Below, one piece after another: positions 12,301-27,300 of a DNA stretch of 64,000 bases; positions within the stretch are counted from its first letter, which is position 1; each line of letters begins with the position of its first letter. The position numbers and the translations under genes were made by a program. Location: positions 55,858,172-55,922,171 of the forward strand of contig JAFMSR010000002.1 in NCBI GenBank assembly GCA_022818135.1. Direction: 5' to 3'. The stretch comes from Saxidomus purpurata. Its lineage: Eukaryota > Mollusca > Bivalvia > Venerida > Veneridae. The notes below the pieces were generated by a model. The model did no database searches and had not been told where the DNA came from. It saw nothing but the letters and a program-made list of their open reading frames with translations.

Positions 12301-15300
12301 CTCATTTGATTCGGTACACGTAAAGCTTAAGGTAGCATCTGACAAAAACTAGGATTTCATTCGCCACAATCTTCAAATGTTTTTATCTTTTTATTGTACA
12401 ATGCAATAAAACAAAACAAATGATGATGCTCGTGATTACAACAAGAAATAAGATAATAAATATAATAAAATATTATACCTACCATGAATCTTTAACAAGG
12501 CATGTAGCTAAATGTAACCCCCTATATCAAAACGTGTTTTTTTTTCACTATAAACATCATTATCTGCTTCAGGGAACTGTGTCATACATTTCAGATTCCA
12601 TTCTTCAAATTAATTTTATGTTCTTACATGTGCTGTGATAGACGTATATATTGCTCAAAACCATGCAGTAATGGTCATAAAAGTGTAGTAAAAAATGTTT
12701 TCAAAACTGCACGACACGGTTCTCTCAAACACGAAACAATATATAAAATGCAACGAGGTTTTTGTGTACGGGGGTTTTCCTTTGCTGTAAGCCTTGTTCA
12801 AAAAGTGAAGATAGGTAAGAAATTTTATTACATTTAGTGACCTACATGTATTTGTTTAGAGATGAAAGGACCTTCCGAAAATGTATAGGTTTACATACTT
12901 TCTCGGTGCAAAAATCAAAAGGGCCATCCTGGGCTGGCTACCATTCGCTTTCATACAATGTCAACAATAGCGACGCAGAAAACTAAGTAAAGTGCAATTC
13001 ATTTTTGCTCTCAAACTAGGTCAAAAGGGCGGGGCAAGTTAATAACAGTTTAGGGACAGGATCACTTGAAAATAATGCATACCAATTATCTAAGCTTTAT
13101 ATTTATATATATAATGTAAGTCCTATTTGTTGCCATAGCAACCAGACTTCTGCATGAAATGAAATTTTTTCAGAAAATTTTGTACACATTTATGCAAGGA
13201 ACATTCCTACTAAGTTTCATCAACATAGGCTTAGTGGTTTCAGAGGATATGTCGTTTAAAGAAAATAGTTGACGGACTGACGGATGGACGATGGACGGAC
13301 GCCGGGTGGTGAGGGATCTTAATCAATCACCCTGGCAGGTGAGCTGAAAGGACATAAATGTTTAAGGATTTAATCGAATGAAATTCTAATTTTTTCAGGC
13401 GTTGCCTTGAGCAAATAAGAACCCATCCTTCCAAGTATAAAAGCTTACATCTAATGTTCCCATGTACGTATAAAAATGTACCTTTTTTAGAACAATTTGT
13501 GTCAGTACCATTCCACGTGCCATCTTCAAGACAGGTTATAATGTTTCCCCCAAACAAATAAAAGCCCTCATCACATGTTATCACAGCAGATGAGTTTACC
13601 GAGAAACCGCCATTCAAATGTACAGTGCCATTTGCCGGTGCCTTCGGGCTGGTACAATCTAAAGGTATTCATTAACAAAATTCATGCTGCAGTTTAAATT
13701 CACTATAAACTAACTTGATTTTTAACACATGTCTCCCGCTTTGTCCCCATCCCCCTAAGGAATAACTCACTGGGGTAGGACCGGTCCTCTCAAATATTGA
13801 ACTCACTTGGGTAAAAAAACCCAAAGTGATCCATAATTATAATATGCACAACCATACTTTCTACTGGTGACATAGACCATGTTTGTTGCAACGTAATAAG
13901 GGGTTTTGGAGAATAAGAGATGATAATATTGATTTATCTACAAACCCCTGTGAGTTTGACCTTTGACCATATGATGACCTCAATTGTTATATGCACAACT
14001 GGACTTCATACCGATGCTTCCCTGATCAAGTTTGATGAAAACGTTTGGGGGGTAGGGGGAATGAGCGGGAGATATTTTAAAGTTTAAAGCCCCTTTGACC
14101 TTGACGTTTAAACATAATTATGACTCCATAATACAGTATCCATAACAAGACTTTATACTGTTACTTCCTACAAAAATTAATGGTAATCTAACGACGGGTT
14201 TTGGAGAATAAGAGCAGAAAGAGTTTTAACATTTCATAATCCTATGACCTTGACCTTTGACTCTATGATCCCAAATTGTAATTTACACTTATACACTTCA
14301 TACTAAAGTTTAATGACTAAACTTCTTACTGATGCTTCTAACCAAGTTTTATAAAACCTAACTAGGTGTATTTGAGATGAAGAGCGGAGGGGATGTTCAA
14401 TGTTCAGGCTCCCGTGACCTTGACCTTTAACCATATAATCCCAAATTACATCATTTACCACTAGACTTTATATTTGCATTCCCTACCAAGTCTGATTAAA
14501 ATCCAACAAGGATTGCGGACAAGGCTGTTTTATAATAGGTCAGACCCCTGTGAATTGTAAAAGTACAACTAAACTTCATACTGCATGCTTCCCGGCTAGT
14601 TTGATGGAAATCAAACAAGGGGATTTGGCTATGAAGAGCGGTCAAAATTTTCAGGTTTCAGGTCCATGGGACCGTGACCTTTAAAGGTCCACTACTAAGC
14701 GAAAATTAAGTGACAGTTATTTGAATGGCAAGTACATTACCTTATGCAAGACACTAAATAATGAAGATTGGCAGGTTGAAATTTACAGAAAGTGTTTGGA
14801 ACACAAATAAAAGTATGTGTATTATGTTGTGAATCGACACAATGACTACCCATGTCTTTTTAACTTTCTTCATAGTGCATAGACAAATAATTGTACATGT
14901 ACTGTGATTTATTTAAAATTTCTACATACCAACTTTCAATTTTTATTGAAGATAACTTATTTCTGTGCTTTTTTAAAGTATATTTGAATTTTCGCTTTCC
15001 TTAGTATTGGACCTTTAACTATATGGCCCAAAATTCGATATACACAACTAAACGTCATATGGATGAATCCCAACAAATTTGATGAAAGTCCAACAAGGGG
15101 TTTTTGCTCTGAAGAGCTGACAAAGTAAAGTGGACGAGCGGACAGACATACGATAAGGGGAAAAACACTGTGTCTGGGGGAAGAGCACTGGAACTTTTAG
15201 AAACGCTTTTCAGTGTTTTCCACCCATCTAGAGATGAACTGGTCAGACACCCAGAGTTAGTATCACGTGTGTCGGTTCTATACACCGGGCATGTAAACAA

Positions 15301-18300
15301 GAACCAAGTGGTCTATTCCTAAAAGAGCTAGAGTCTGATACCCGGATTCCCTTGTATTTACATCTGTCTCTCATCAACCTGTGCCTGTCTGAAGTCTTTG
15401 CAAGTTCACCCAGGGAGAAATCCCAGGGTCGGCTGGGACTTAAAAAATAACAAGAAAATGAGACGATTACTGTATTACATTACAGTGTACAGAATAATGG
15501 CCACGGCTGTACTTCAACAGGCTGAGCACATCTCCCCATTGGGGTATATACCCCGAATTAGCTAAAACAGCCCGATGGCACTAAAACGTAAACAATCGAA
15601 GTGTACAATTTTTTAAATAACGTTTTTTTTTTTCAAAGAAAAAGCGCAAGTTAAATTTTCACAGAATATTTATTTGTTCTATACAGACCTGATAAAAACA
15701 TTACTTTCTGGTTTTCCAGCTGGTAAAAAAAAAATTCACGAACAAGATATTGACATGAAATTTCCCTTACAATAATTTAAACATACTCAGTACACTGAAA
15801 AAAATAACATGCGCTTTTTCCTAACAAAAGATATTAAAAAAAATTGTATTTTTCTATTGTTCTTTCCTGCATATTCATTATTTAAAAATGACGTCATCTT
15901 ACGTATACCACCGCTCTATCTCCCATAACTAACTCACTGTTACTGCATGGAAAAGACACTAAAATTTCCAGACTAAAAATTATGTAGTCTGACAGGGATT
16001 TAATTTTTCGTAACTACCACCATTTTGGCTTTTTTGTACATGTCAACATGTTTGGTTCGGACTGAATTCCTTCACTGTTTATAATTATGAGTGAAAACAT
16101 TAAATTATAATCAAACCTTTCAAATAAAACCTGAAAACCAAGCGAAATCGACCGATTAACGGAAAATCAACAGTTGTCAAACTTTTGACACTTGTTTTTG
16201 TACTGATAAATTACGGCTTTCGGATAATTTGCGGGTTTTCCCCGAGGTATAGAGGTCTTAATTAAATATTCAAATTAGACTGTTTCCCGGCAGTTCCGTT
16301 TTTAAACATTTCTAAAGCGAAATAAATCGGCATCATTCTTGGGCTGATTTAGCGCTTCATGAATATTCATTAGATTCATTCAAGGGACGCAACTCTAATT
16401 GATTTTGCATTGCTAATGTAGGTCATCACCGTGGTCGCTATTATAAAGCCCAAAAATCGTTAATACAAACAGGCTATACTCTGTAGCCACAACGCTATCA
16501 ATATATCAATAATATAGTTTCTTTGGCCTTTCATAAAACTACAACAACTCACCTCAGAAGATCGATAGAACGAATTCTAGACGAACTCCGGTTCCAATAT
16601 GGCGACTGATCCGCAGCAAAATAATAACAAAAGCGCGAAACTGACGTCATACTCCATACGTGCTATAACATTGTAGCGACTAACTACTGGCTTCGGCAGA
16701 TAACACTTCATTGCATCGAACAAATAAAATAGAAACACGCATGCGCTACACTGACGTCATATATATCAGTGCTACAGCATTGTAACTGCTTCTATTACCT
16801 TATCCACATAACGCTTTGTTGCATCGTACTAAAGTTTAAAGGTCATTTTGTCCGTTTTAGTAATACAAAAGACGTATATCCATAGTAATTAATGTTAATA
16901 AATATCCAAAAATAACTTTCGTCTCGAAAAAAAATAATGGATTAATTTCGCTCAAAAATTCTTTTTTAATTAATTTTGTATCAGTGAGTCACACGTTAAC
17001 ACTTACTTGCTGAAACGATAATTATGTTACACAGTTATTTTGCTGAAATGATATTTATTATATCACATATTTGCATACCCATTTTTGCGCATGAACGCAT
17101 TTTAAAGAGCGGAACTTACTTTTAGGTAAACATTTAGTCGTTATTTCACTCCATGTCCCGTTTGTGGTGCATGTAATTGAAGACGGCCCATCAACAACGT
17201 ACCCGCTGTTACAAAGTATTGTTGCAGTATCATTGACATGTTTTGTTAATGAATCCAGGGATAACATACCATACTGAAGCGATGGCAGGGTAGGGCACTC
17301 TGAAAGATTTTTTAAAGAATATTGATTACATATAATCGGAAATCATAAAAAAAAGAATCATGTCAAAAAATAAAGTCATAATTGATTATCAACAGCGGAA
17401 ATGATTGAAAACTGAAGTATGAAAACTTGTATTCATATTAGATATATTTTAGCTTTGACTTTAGTACACTTGAAAACAGATATCTGTAAAAAAATATCTA
17501 GATCTAATATCTTCTGTTGATAAAGTTTTATTTTACACGTGTTACAGGCATTGAATATAGTGATTTAAAGTTAAAACTGTATAAACATGTAGCATTTAAA
17601 AAAAATTTTTAGAATTGTTTTTCAGAAAATCATCACTCTACTGTACTGTAATGTCTTATATATTGACTACAATTTTAAAACGAAAATTACTTTTAGGAAT
17701 GCATTTTGTTATAGACGTGTCCCATGTTCCGTTAACTGTACACGTGACAGTTAGAGAACCTTGTCGAACGTATCCAGTGTCACAATTTACGAAAGCTATA
17801 TCGTTGACATCAATATTTGCTGAATTTATGAACAGTGCACCATGCTTGAATGTCGTTTTGACTGGACATTCTGAATACAGAAAAGAAAAATAAAACAAGT
17901 GCTTAACGTATTACTCAATCCTGATTATTGTTATTAGATATTGTGTTTGTAAATGTGTTTATATATGAATAAAAAGTGTTTAAACTAAAATAAAACAGTT
18001 ATATGTTAAGGAACACAAAGGTTTAAGCAGCTAGTATAGCTTCCCAGTACAGGAGTTTATCTCTTGAATATGATTCATTACCACATACAAAAAGGGTCAG
18101 AAGGGAAATAAGAATTTTAAAATATGTACCAAGTGACCCCTGTGTTTGTGTCAACTTTGACCCGGGGTCATGATAGAAGTCCATTAGGCAATGCTTCGGC
18201 GAAATATCTAAGCTCTGGGCCTCATGGTTTCCGAGAAGATTTTAAAAGTTTTCCTATAGAAACTTATGTAAAATCAAGTGATGAAGTTTGACAAAGGGGT

Positions 18301-21300
18301 CATTATTTGAACAAGGTTTGTACAGGTCTAATTGACACTGTCATTTTAAAAAAAATTTAAGCTGTGGGCCTTTCGGTTTTTGAGAGAGTTGTTTAGGCCT
18401 CCCAATTATTGCCATAGGAACCAGAATTCTTCGTGGAATTTGTTTGACCAATTTTGGAAGATGACCTCCATGGAAACAAAACTGCTAAATTCATTAACCT
18501 CTTCAAGCGGTTTAGAAAAAGATGCGGATTGAAACAAACTGTTGACGACGCATGACGTACATTGTATGCCATTAAAGTTTAATTTTAGCACGTTGTGCTC
18601 AGGCTTACTAAATAAGTCGTGATATTCCATTCACTACAATGCAAATAACTCGAAAGTCACACTTTGCCGTTAAGACCAATTTTATCACGTCATTACTCGG
18701 ATTATATTTTGTTCGACGGAATATTTCTTTTAGAATTATAATTTGAATCATTGAAATGACATAGTTAATAAAACGGCAATTATTTTGGGATTTAAAACAT
18801 CGACAATAAGTTTTCACAATAGTACCTTAAATGACACTTTATCCATCTTTAAGTTATTAATAGATGACACTATAGACCGATACAAAATTACAAACACAAA
18901 ACTGGAAAGAAATGACTCAAAAAGCACTTAGCTTCACGCTATATATTACTGCCTAAGGAAAACACATAGAAATAAATACATATTAAATAACAATTGAAAA
19001 TGAAGTTTAATACGTTTCAAACAGTTTCCAGTCCAATCGGTCCAGGATCCATCCGACAAACACAAAATGGTATCATCACCGACCAGCGTGTATCCAAGGT
19101 CACAGGCTATAATTCCAGTGTCATTCACTTTTGTTCCGCCATTAACATTAATTTGACTATGATTGTAGACAGTTCTCGGTGATCCACAGTCTTAAAAGAG
19201 TAAATCAAAGTTACAGTTGCAGTAGCCTACATATACATTTTCTGTTTCATTTAGACAATTTAAAAACAAAACGGCTAGAAAAACAAAAGAAATATATAAA
19301 AACTTTGTGTCATAATAAGAAGCAATGCCACGAAACCAGGTTTTCTACATATAACCTGAGTTTTTTTCTATTTCAAAGAAGCAATCAACGCAGGTGCCAC
19401 CAGTAATTTCCCTCAAATGCCATTCCATAGAACATTTTCATAAAGACTACTTACATACCAAGTTCCATGGCAATACATTTTCCCACCTCAACGTTTTAGC
19501 TGGAAACTTTTTCTATTTTTAGTAACAGCCACCTTGACCTAAACATTACCAAGTTTTATGACACTGCCTTGTTTCCCCACATAAGTAATCGTCTTAAAAC
19601 CTTTATCTTTTATTATATTAACAGCAACTATTCCCTTAATGTAAGAAGCCTCAAAAACAATCCAAACAGGTATCTTTTTACAAGCTACTTACATACCAAG
19701 TTTCGTGGAAAAACCTCATTCCGTACGAGATTTTTTGACCGGAAACAGCATGCCTGAAAACTTGCCCGAATCCAATAACAAGGAATCTTATTGAAAACCT
19801 GGTTAAAAATTCCTTGTAAAATCCATTGCATTCTAAGTATACGAACTAAAGTGTAAAAACGCAAAGAAAATGTGATGTATATATATATGTAAATTTTCAT
19901 TTTTGACCATAACTAAATAAGTAATAAAGGTTTTTATCATATTTACTTTTTCTCAGTATTTACCTATTAAATCACACACTGCGTCAAGAATACTCCATGT
20001 TGCATTCTCTTCACAATGTATTGTATCGTTACCAATAAGATTATATCCCTCGTTGCAATATATAAGCGCTGTCGAATTTACGGCGTAACCAGACTTTGTC
20101 TCTGCATATCCATAAAGTGGAGCCGGAGGGACTGTACAATCTAAAATGTAAGATGAAAATATGAACACATTTTAAATCGAGTCTAAAACTGTTATTCTTA
20201 TATAATGAGGGATGAATGACAAAACTTGGAAAAGACCGAACCATCTTACCATGTAATTATTATATCATCAGAGAACTAGAAATGCGTCCGCATGACATAG
20301 ATATCATTTTTACTGTTGTCTGTATACCAAAGGCTACATAGTTATAATAACCTAGGTGCATAACATCATAATGCTAATGTATTCTCCTATAAGGATTCAT
20401 TAGTATGAAATTTCCTTTTCAAAACTGAAAAGATGGAAATTGTACTGAGGTTTCATGGCTCTATTTTAAAAGTGAATGAACAATGTGCGATACATGTAAG
20501 AAATGCCCTTTTTCACCACATGAAGGGTGATAATCTGTAATTTACATCCTGTTTTTTTTCTTATTTAAGTAGATGCGTGACAGCATCGTCTGCATATGCC
20601 GGTGACATAGCATTGCTCCACCTACCACCGTGTGTTTTATATATTGTAGTAATTGACTCACTTTTTACAATACAGGATGGAGAATTGTCCTGCCATGTGG
20701 CGTTCAGAAGACAAACAGTTTTTGCCGACCCCACTAAATCATATCCCGGATAACAAGAGAATGTTACGGTGTCATTCACTTCTTTCCCTCCGGTATCGAA
20801 ATTCACGTATCCGTTTGTAGGTGACAAAGGATCCTGACATTCTGTAAAAGAACTAGCATAAACAATTGTATGATCAAAGAAAGAAAATATTATTTGATTC
20901 CCCATTCCCGCTACACTCTTGCCGAAACAGTTATTTAAAGTTGTAAAGAAGGCATAACTACTAGTATGCATCTACCAATCGCACTTGATAGGAAAAGAAA
21001 TTTGCAGACAACATAAAGAACAACCACCAACTAGAACCAGGCCAACAATAAAACCATAAACGAAGTAAAAGAAGTTAATGTGACACAATACAGCTCCAAT
21101 AATCGAAGTAAATATTTGTTAAATAATAAACAGATATTTGATAGTTTGTATATCCTAAAGTTTTGCAGCAATTTCGAATGACTGTAACTGGTATGATACA
21201 CCTAAGACTGTGTATTTTAAGACAAATTAATGATTTAAAGAAATATCAGCTAAGTTTGTAAATAGATACATGTGTTTAAGAAAAGAGTTCATTTTTTCCA

Positions 21301-24300
21301 AAATGAATACATTTGTTAGAGAAAGGATGTCATTATTTTTCCATTTGAATGTCATGGTCCACTGTAAGAGAAGTTGTTAAGAATAATTTAAACGTATCTG
21401 TATGAAACACCGGCACTGTCTCTTGTTATCGTGAAAATCTATTATTATTCATTTTATTATGTACCAAGTTCTTTACATGTTGTGCAAACATTTTTATGTT
21501 ATGTGCGTAAGTCGTTATATTGTTATGTTGTGTTTTTGTAATTATATTATGACATATATTGTTAAATTATGCAGAAAAAGTTTTATATCATGTAGACAAT
21601 TTATTACATTGTATACATCCTTAATTATATTGTCCATACTTTATTATGTTGTGTGCAATACATTATATTATGTCAAATACTTGATCATGTGCTTTTATCT
21701 TTACATTTTGTGCATCTTTTATTATATAATGTCTTTGGTTATTTTATCATATTATGTCAAACTTTGTTATATCATGTTGTGACGTTATGATATTTTGTGC
21801 AAACTTTGTTATGTAGTGCTTTCTTTATTATGTAGTGGATATTTTAAAGGCAGGGTTTGCTTCAGTGAAATACCGGCCGGAAAGTAATTACGCATATTAG
21901 GAGTGTAGGGAGGAGATGTACTACCTAGCTGAGGGCTGACAATAGTTTGTAATGTGTTAATGTAATCACAGAGATCGTCTGCTTGATGTTGGGAAGTGCA
22001 ATTTCAGAATAAATAACATTTCTTACTGTTCACTTTTGTGAGATTTAGGGGAGTCACTTCAAATAAATTTAAAGTTACCTTTCAGTTATTGCAATGTTTT
22101 ATTGAAGGATTAAACATTGAGTCAATGCATGTTTCTCATGTACATTTTCTTTATGTATATGCTTGCTTTAAATAGATTTTCTTCTTTCGAAAGTGAGACA
22201 AAGGCAAGTAAATTATATCTTGGAGATATCATTTATCCAGATACACACCAGAAAGGAATGTCACTTAGTTCTGATAAATGCCATTAATTTAGATAAACTT
22301 CAAGGTTCATACTGTATGAAGCGCAAGTTTGAGAACGAATATTGTGGAAAACCATACCTAGGTCTTTTATGGGACTATTTATCTATACCAGATAACATTT
22401 TATGGGATGAAACTTATTACAGCTAAATATGTATAAAACTTATATGATATAGAACTGTTCTATACAAAACATTACATGTGGAATTTTCCCGCCTTATGTC
22501 AATGTGTGTGACTCATACAACGGCTGTAAATTATTAGCTCTCAGCCGATGGAGAAGCTGCCAATCATTGTAGAGATCAATTAAAATCTTGAAGCAGACAA
22601 CACAAGTTTTGTTTCCTGGAAGTCCCACTTTTAGACAACCAATTTAACAAACTTCATTTTGTCAGACTTTTTGACATTTGTGCTAAATTTCAAACAATTC
22701 TATACTTTAACTTCAATAAAATTTTGATTTAAACCTCTGATGTTGTTAGCTCAGTGTATGCAAAGCAAGTGGCCATTTTGTTTAGAGAATTAAAAGGTAG
22801 ATAATGCTCATCAATCTGCTTGTGATCTCCCTCAAGTGGCTATTTCTCTACCTGTGCCCTTTTCATAGTTCTGCCTCGACACCGGGAAATGCAAGCGCCC
22901 GCTCCTTTTCAACTGTACTTAGGCGGGTAGTTTATATCCTCCACTTACTCATTACCCTCAATCAGTGAGCGGTTACTGATATTTTAAGAATCTAACCACT
23001 CGTACACGAAGGGAATGTTTTGTAAAACAATTTATACATGTCGTGAAAAAACATTTTTATGCCCTACTGCGTACATTCAAGATCGGAAATCATTTAAACC
23101 CACACCATGCGAAAATAATATACACAAAGTCCGTAAACAACTTGCGACAATCACTTCTCAACACAAGTTACTCACATACCAAGTTTCATGGCAATAACTA
23201 TTTCCCACCTTGAGTTATTGACCCGAAACCATTTACTTGTTTCTAGATACAGCGCATTCAAAGGTACATATCTATATGAGCTGCATAATTACCAATTTTC
23301 ATGGCAATATCTCATTCCCGACACGAGTTATCATTCTAAATGTAATTTCAAACTACGTCTCTATATAAGCTACCTACATATACATTACCAAGTTTCATGG
23401 CAATATCTCATTTCCAAGCAATGGTTATCGTCCTGTTACCGTTATTTTCTAATTTTAGTAACAGCGACCTTGAACTTAGTTTGAGAAGCCCCCAAAACAT
23501 GTCAAGTGTGCATCTATGTATAAGCTACCTACATACAAAGTTTCGTGAAAATACATCGTTCCTTACTAGAGTTATTCACTGAAAACAGCATTTTTGACGC
23601 CGCTTACCGGCCTGCGAAACGACGTACTCGAATCAAATAACCAGGAATCTCGTAGAAAAATTCGATTTTAAAAATCCACTGCATTCTAAGAATACTAATT
23701 CCAGTATAAATACTTTTATCCTTATCTGAAAAGACCATGCTTGAAAAAGTAAATACGTTTTCATCATATTTACTTTCCTCAGTATTTACCTATTAAATCA
23801 CACGTTGTGTCTACAATACTCCATGTTGCATTATTTTCACAATGTATTGTATCGTTACCAAGAAGATCATATCCCTCGTTGCAATGTATAGACACTGTCG
23901 AATTTACGGTGTAACCAGACTTTATCTTTACATATCCATTAGCTGGAGCCGGAGGGACTGTACAATCTAAATTGTAAGATGGAAAGAACTTGATACATGT
24001 GCCGTGTCTAAAAACTGTCATTTTAATGAAATGAGGGATACATGGCCAGACTTTAGCAAGATTAAACCAACTTACCATTCAATTATTAAATCAACAGAAA
24101 ACTAAACATGAAACCGTAGGACATAGAGGCCCAACATTCCAAATCTTACACAGTAAAGGGTAGTCAGTTAAAATAACCTAGGTGCACAACATCATCATGT
24201 TCTAAATATCCCTACAATGATCCATTTATATGTGGAATTTTTTTTTGCGAAACTGTGAAACAGAAGTTGGAAAATGCTCATTTTCACAAATTCTAATGTC

Positions 24301-27300
24301 AAAGCTAAAAGCATAATCTTAGGTGGATAACTTTAACTCGCAAGGATTCGAGACTCTAGGTTAAAACTGAATAACAGTGTGCGATGCTATTTGAAGGGCC
24401 ATAATTTGTAATTATACATCATGGTGTTTCTAATTACAGCAGATACATGAGAACATCTTTTGCCCATACCTGTAACATGGCTATTATCTACCTACAGCAG
24501 TGTGCTTTTTACTTTGTAATACATGTAATTGACTCACTTTTTACAATACAGGACGGAGTTTTGTAATTCCAAGTAGTATTGAGAAGACAAACAGTTTCTG
24601 CCGACCCCACTAATTTATATCCCGGATGACAGGAGAAATTCACGGTAGCATTCACTTCTAATTTATGGAAATTCACGGCTCCGTTAATTGGTGGCAATGG
24701 AAGTCGACATGCTGTAAGAAAACAATCAGATACAGTTGTATGATCAAAGAAAGAAAATATTATTTGATCTCCCCCCGTTACACTCTTGTCGATACAGTTA
24801 TTTCAAGTTGTTGGGAAAGCTTTACTATGCATCTCCACAGAACTGCTCAAGTATAACTTCATACTGTATTAGTTTGGAATAAAATGTTCAAGGAGCAAAC
24901 ATATTTGCAGACAACATTAAATGCAGCTATCAAGTTATACCAGACCAACCGTAAAACCTTAAATGAACGGATTTTTAAAGTAGAAGAAAAATTTAGCCGA
25001 CATGGTACACAGTACTCCTGTAATAATAGATGCATTTAGAATTTGAAAAATACAATGCTGACAAAGAGACTGCAAGACACTTGTGTATACATTTTACAAT
25101 ACGCAATTTACACTATACATTGTTTCCATATAACTATTTTCAACAGGAATGCTGGTCAATGGTACACAAGATATAACTTTGATGAACTAAGCTAATATTT
25201 GTTAAACAACAAACATACATTCGATAGTCTATATATTCTAAAACTTTGCAGCAATTTTCAATGCGTGTACCTGGTGTGAGAAACCAAAGAATTTGTTTTA
25301 AGATTAATTGATGATTAAAATAAATTCAAGCTCATTTTGTAAATAAATACATGTGTTGTGGAAAGGAGGTCATTCTTTTTCCGTTTGAACGTCATATATG
25401 GTTCACTGTAAGAGAAGTTGTTAAGACGTATGTAAACGTATCTGCCTCATTTTCCGTTTGCATTTTGAATCGGGTTGTGAAGACAATACTTGTTTTTCAT
25501 ACTTATTGCATCGCAAGAAGGCACATCGGCATCCCATCCTTCATCAAGACACGTGGAGGTGATATTTCCCGTCAACTTGTATCCATAGTAACATTCGAAT
25601 GTCGCGGTAGAGTTGATGTGTGTCGAGTTGCTCAATGTTATAACTCCATTAATCAAGGATGGTAATTTTGGACAACCTTTATTATAGTAAAGGCACATTT
25701 TAGAGAAAAACTTGAAGACAACAAAATGAAACTTTAAACTTCCCATCCCTTAATATCAACCGTATCATGATTATATAATAGATAAACTGTGTAAGAAGAA
25801 AACTCAAAGAACCCATTTAAATGTAGAATGTAATGCGACACAGTAAAGTTGCCATTCACTGCTATATACTCCTAAAACTAGTTAAGGACAACTGATGAAA
25901 TTTATATGAGCTTTCTTACACAACTTTATGACAATTCAGTTCCGATATAAATGAAAGCATTAATATCACTAAAGTATTAATGGAGAATAATTCTACAATT
26001 CGCTATCCACCATTGGACAACGTGTGTGGTATTTGTGATCAAAGGTATTAGCATTGATAATCCTTGAGGTATATGGATGCCACTGAATATAGTTAAGTGG
26101 TGTTGTAAACGATTGTGATAAAATACGGATAAGAACACATTTTCTGCTTTTTAATATGAAACTAAAATATGAATATAACGAAGTCTTTGTATAAGGAACA
26201 TGTTTAAATGACTTCGTTATAAACAAAGTTTACTGCGTTGACTTTCGAAAAATGCTGAAGTATGTTGGTCGCTTTTCTTCAAGGGTACATATGTAAGTAC
26301 GCGCTATGCATATATACTCCAACGGCCGAGTGAGCTGTGAAATCAAAAGTTACTATAAAATGTGTTGCATGTACTTGCACCGTCTGGTTTCATTATTATT
26401 TAATACCAATAAAAGGAACAATTTTCGAATAGACCTAGCTCAGTACAGAACGCCTACAGTTGCATAAAATAATCAACGTTCTTATCACGCTTGTTACTGA
26501 TATGTAAAGTCTTTAAAATGATACTGGATTATTATTATCACATCACAATGACAGGCATACTTAAACACCAGTTATCAAGAATAGATGTCATACAGAGAAA
26601 ATAATGAAAATTACAACAGACCTGTCGGGACACAAGTACTATTCGTATTGTTCCAGTTTCCGTTAGCCTCACACACCAAAAATGGACTTCCGTTCAGGTG
26701 ATACTCGTCATCACAAACAATCTCGGCAGTATTGTTGAATGATGTATTCTTGCTATATATGATGTGACCGTTGAGTGGTACTGTTACATTCTTGCAGTCT
26801 GTAAAATACATTGCAACTGGTACTATCACATTTGTAAGATGCGGAAGTCTATTTTAGAAATTTAACATAGTTAGGGTCGAAATTAATAGTTTTACAACAA
26901 AAACAACTATTTTTCAAATGTTGGGTATAAAACCCAAACAAAGGGATTTTTTGATAAGGAAGTAGATTTACTGATATGCTTTTTGTCTCCTCTTGATATG
27001 TGTTGAACGATAGCCAGTTGCTATCAATGTAAAACGTTAGGACATCAGCTGTATTAGAAGATTCAAGCAATACATCCTACTTACCGACTGGATCACATCT
27101 CATTGGAACGTCCCATTTTCCTGAACTCTTACAGGTGGCAAAACCTGTAGATCGCGTATATCCTCGATCACATGTCAGAGTCGCTGTAGAATTTACGGTC
27201 GTGTTTGTTATAGAAACATATCCATGTTCAGGTGAAGGCGGTCGAGGACATACAGAATCTAAAACAAAAAACCCACAGATTTACCAAAAAGTGTAGATTC

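Larger units (their letters stand above)
19445..21415. repeat. Intragenic segmental duplication, left copy (sushi 8 and 7)
   Basis: Matches 23160-25440 in order: a 'TACCAAGTTTCATGGCAATA' region, the sushi 8 or 6 exon, intron sequence, the sushi 7 or 5 exon, and a distal block with AGAGAAGTTGTTAAGA. The offset is 3.8-4.0 kb. Introns have drifted more than exons. Confidence 0.8.
23160..25440. repeat. Intragenic segmental duplication, right copy (sushi 6 and 5)
   Basis: Partner of 19445-21415. It continues directly into the sushi 4 exon. At the equivalent point the left copy runs into low-complexity DNA, so any third exon there has been lost or was never copied. Confidence 0.8.

Noticed and set aside
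21459..21782. 107-codon open frame on the plus strand
   Set aside because: It lies in a TTATGT low-complexity tract and its Tyr/Leu/Cys-rich composition is a product of the repeat.
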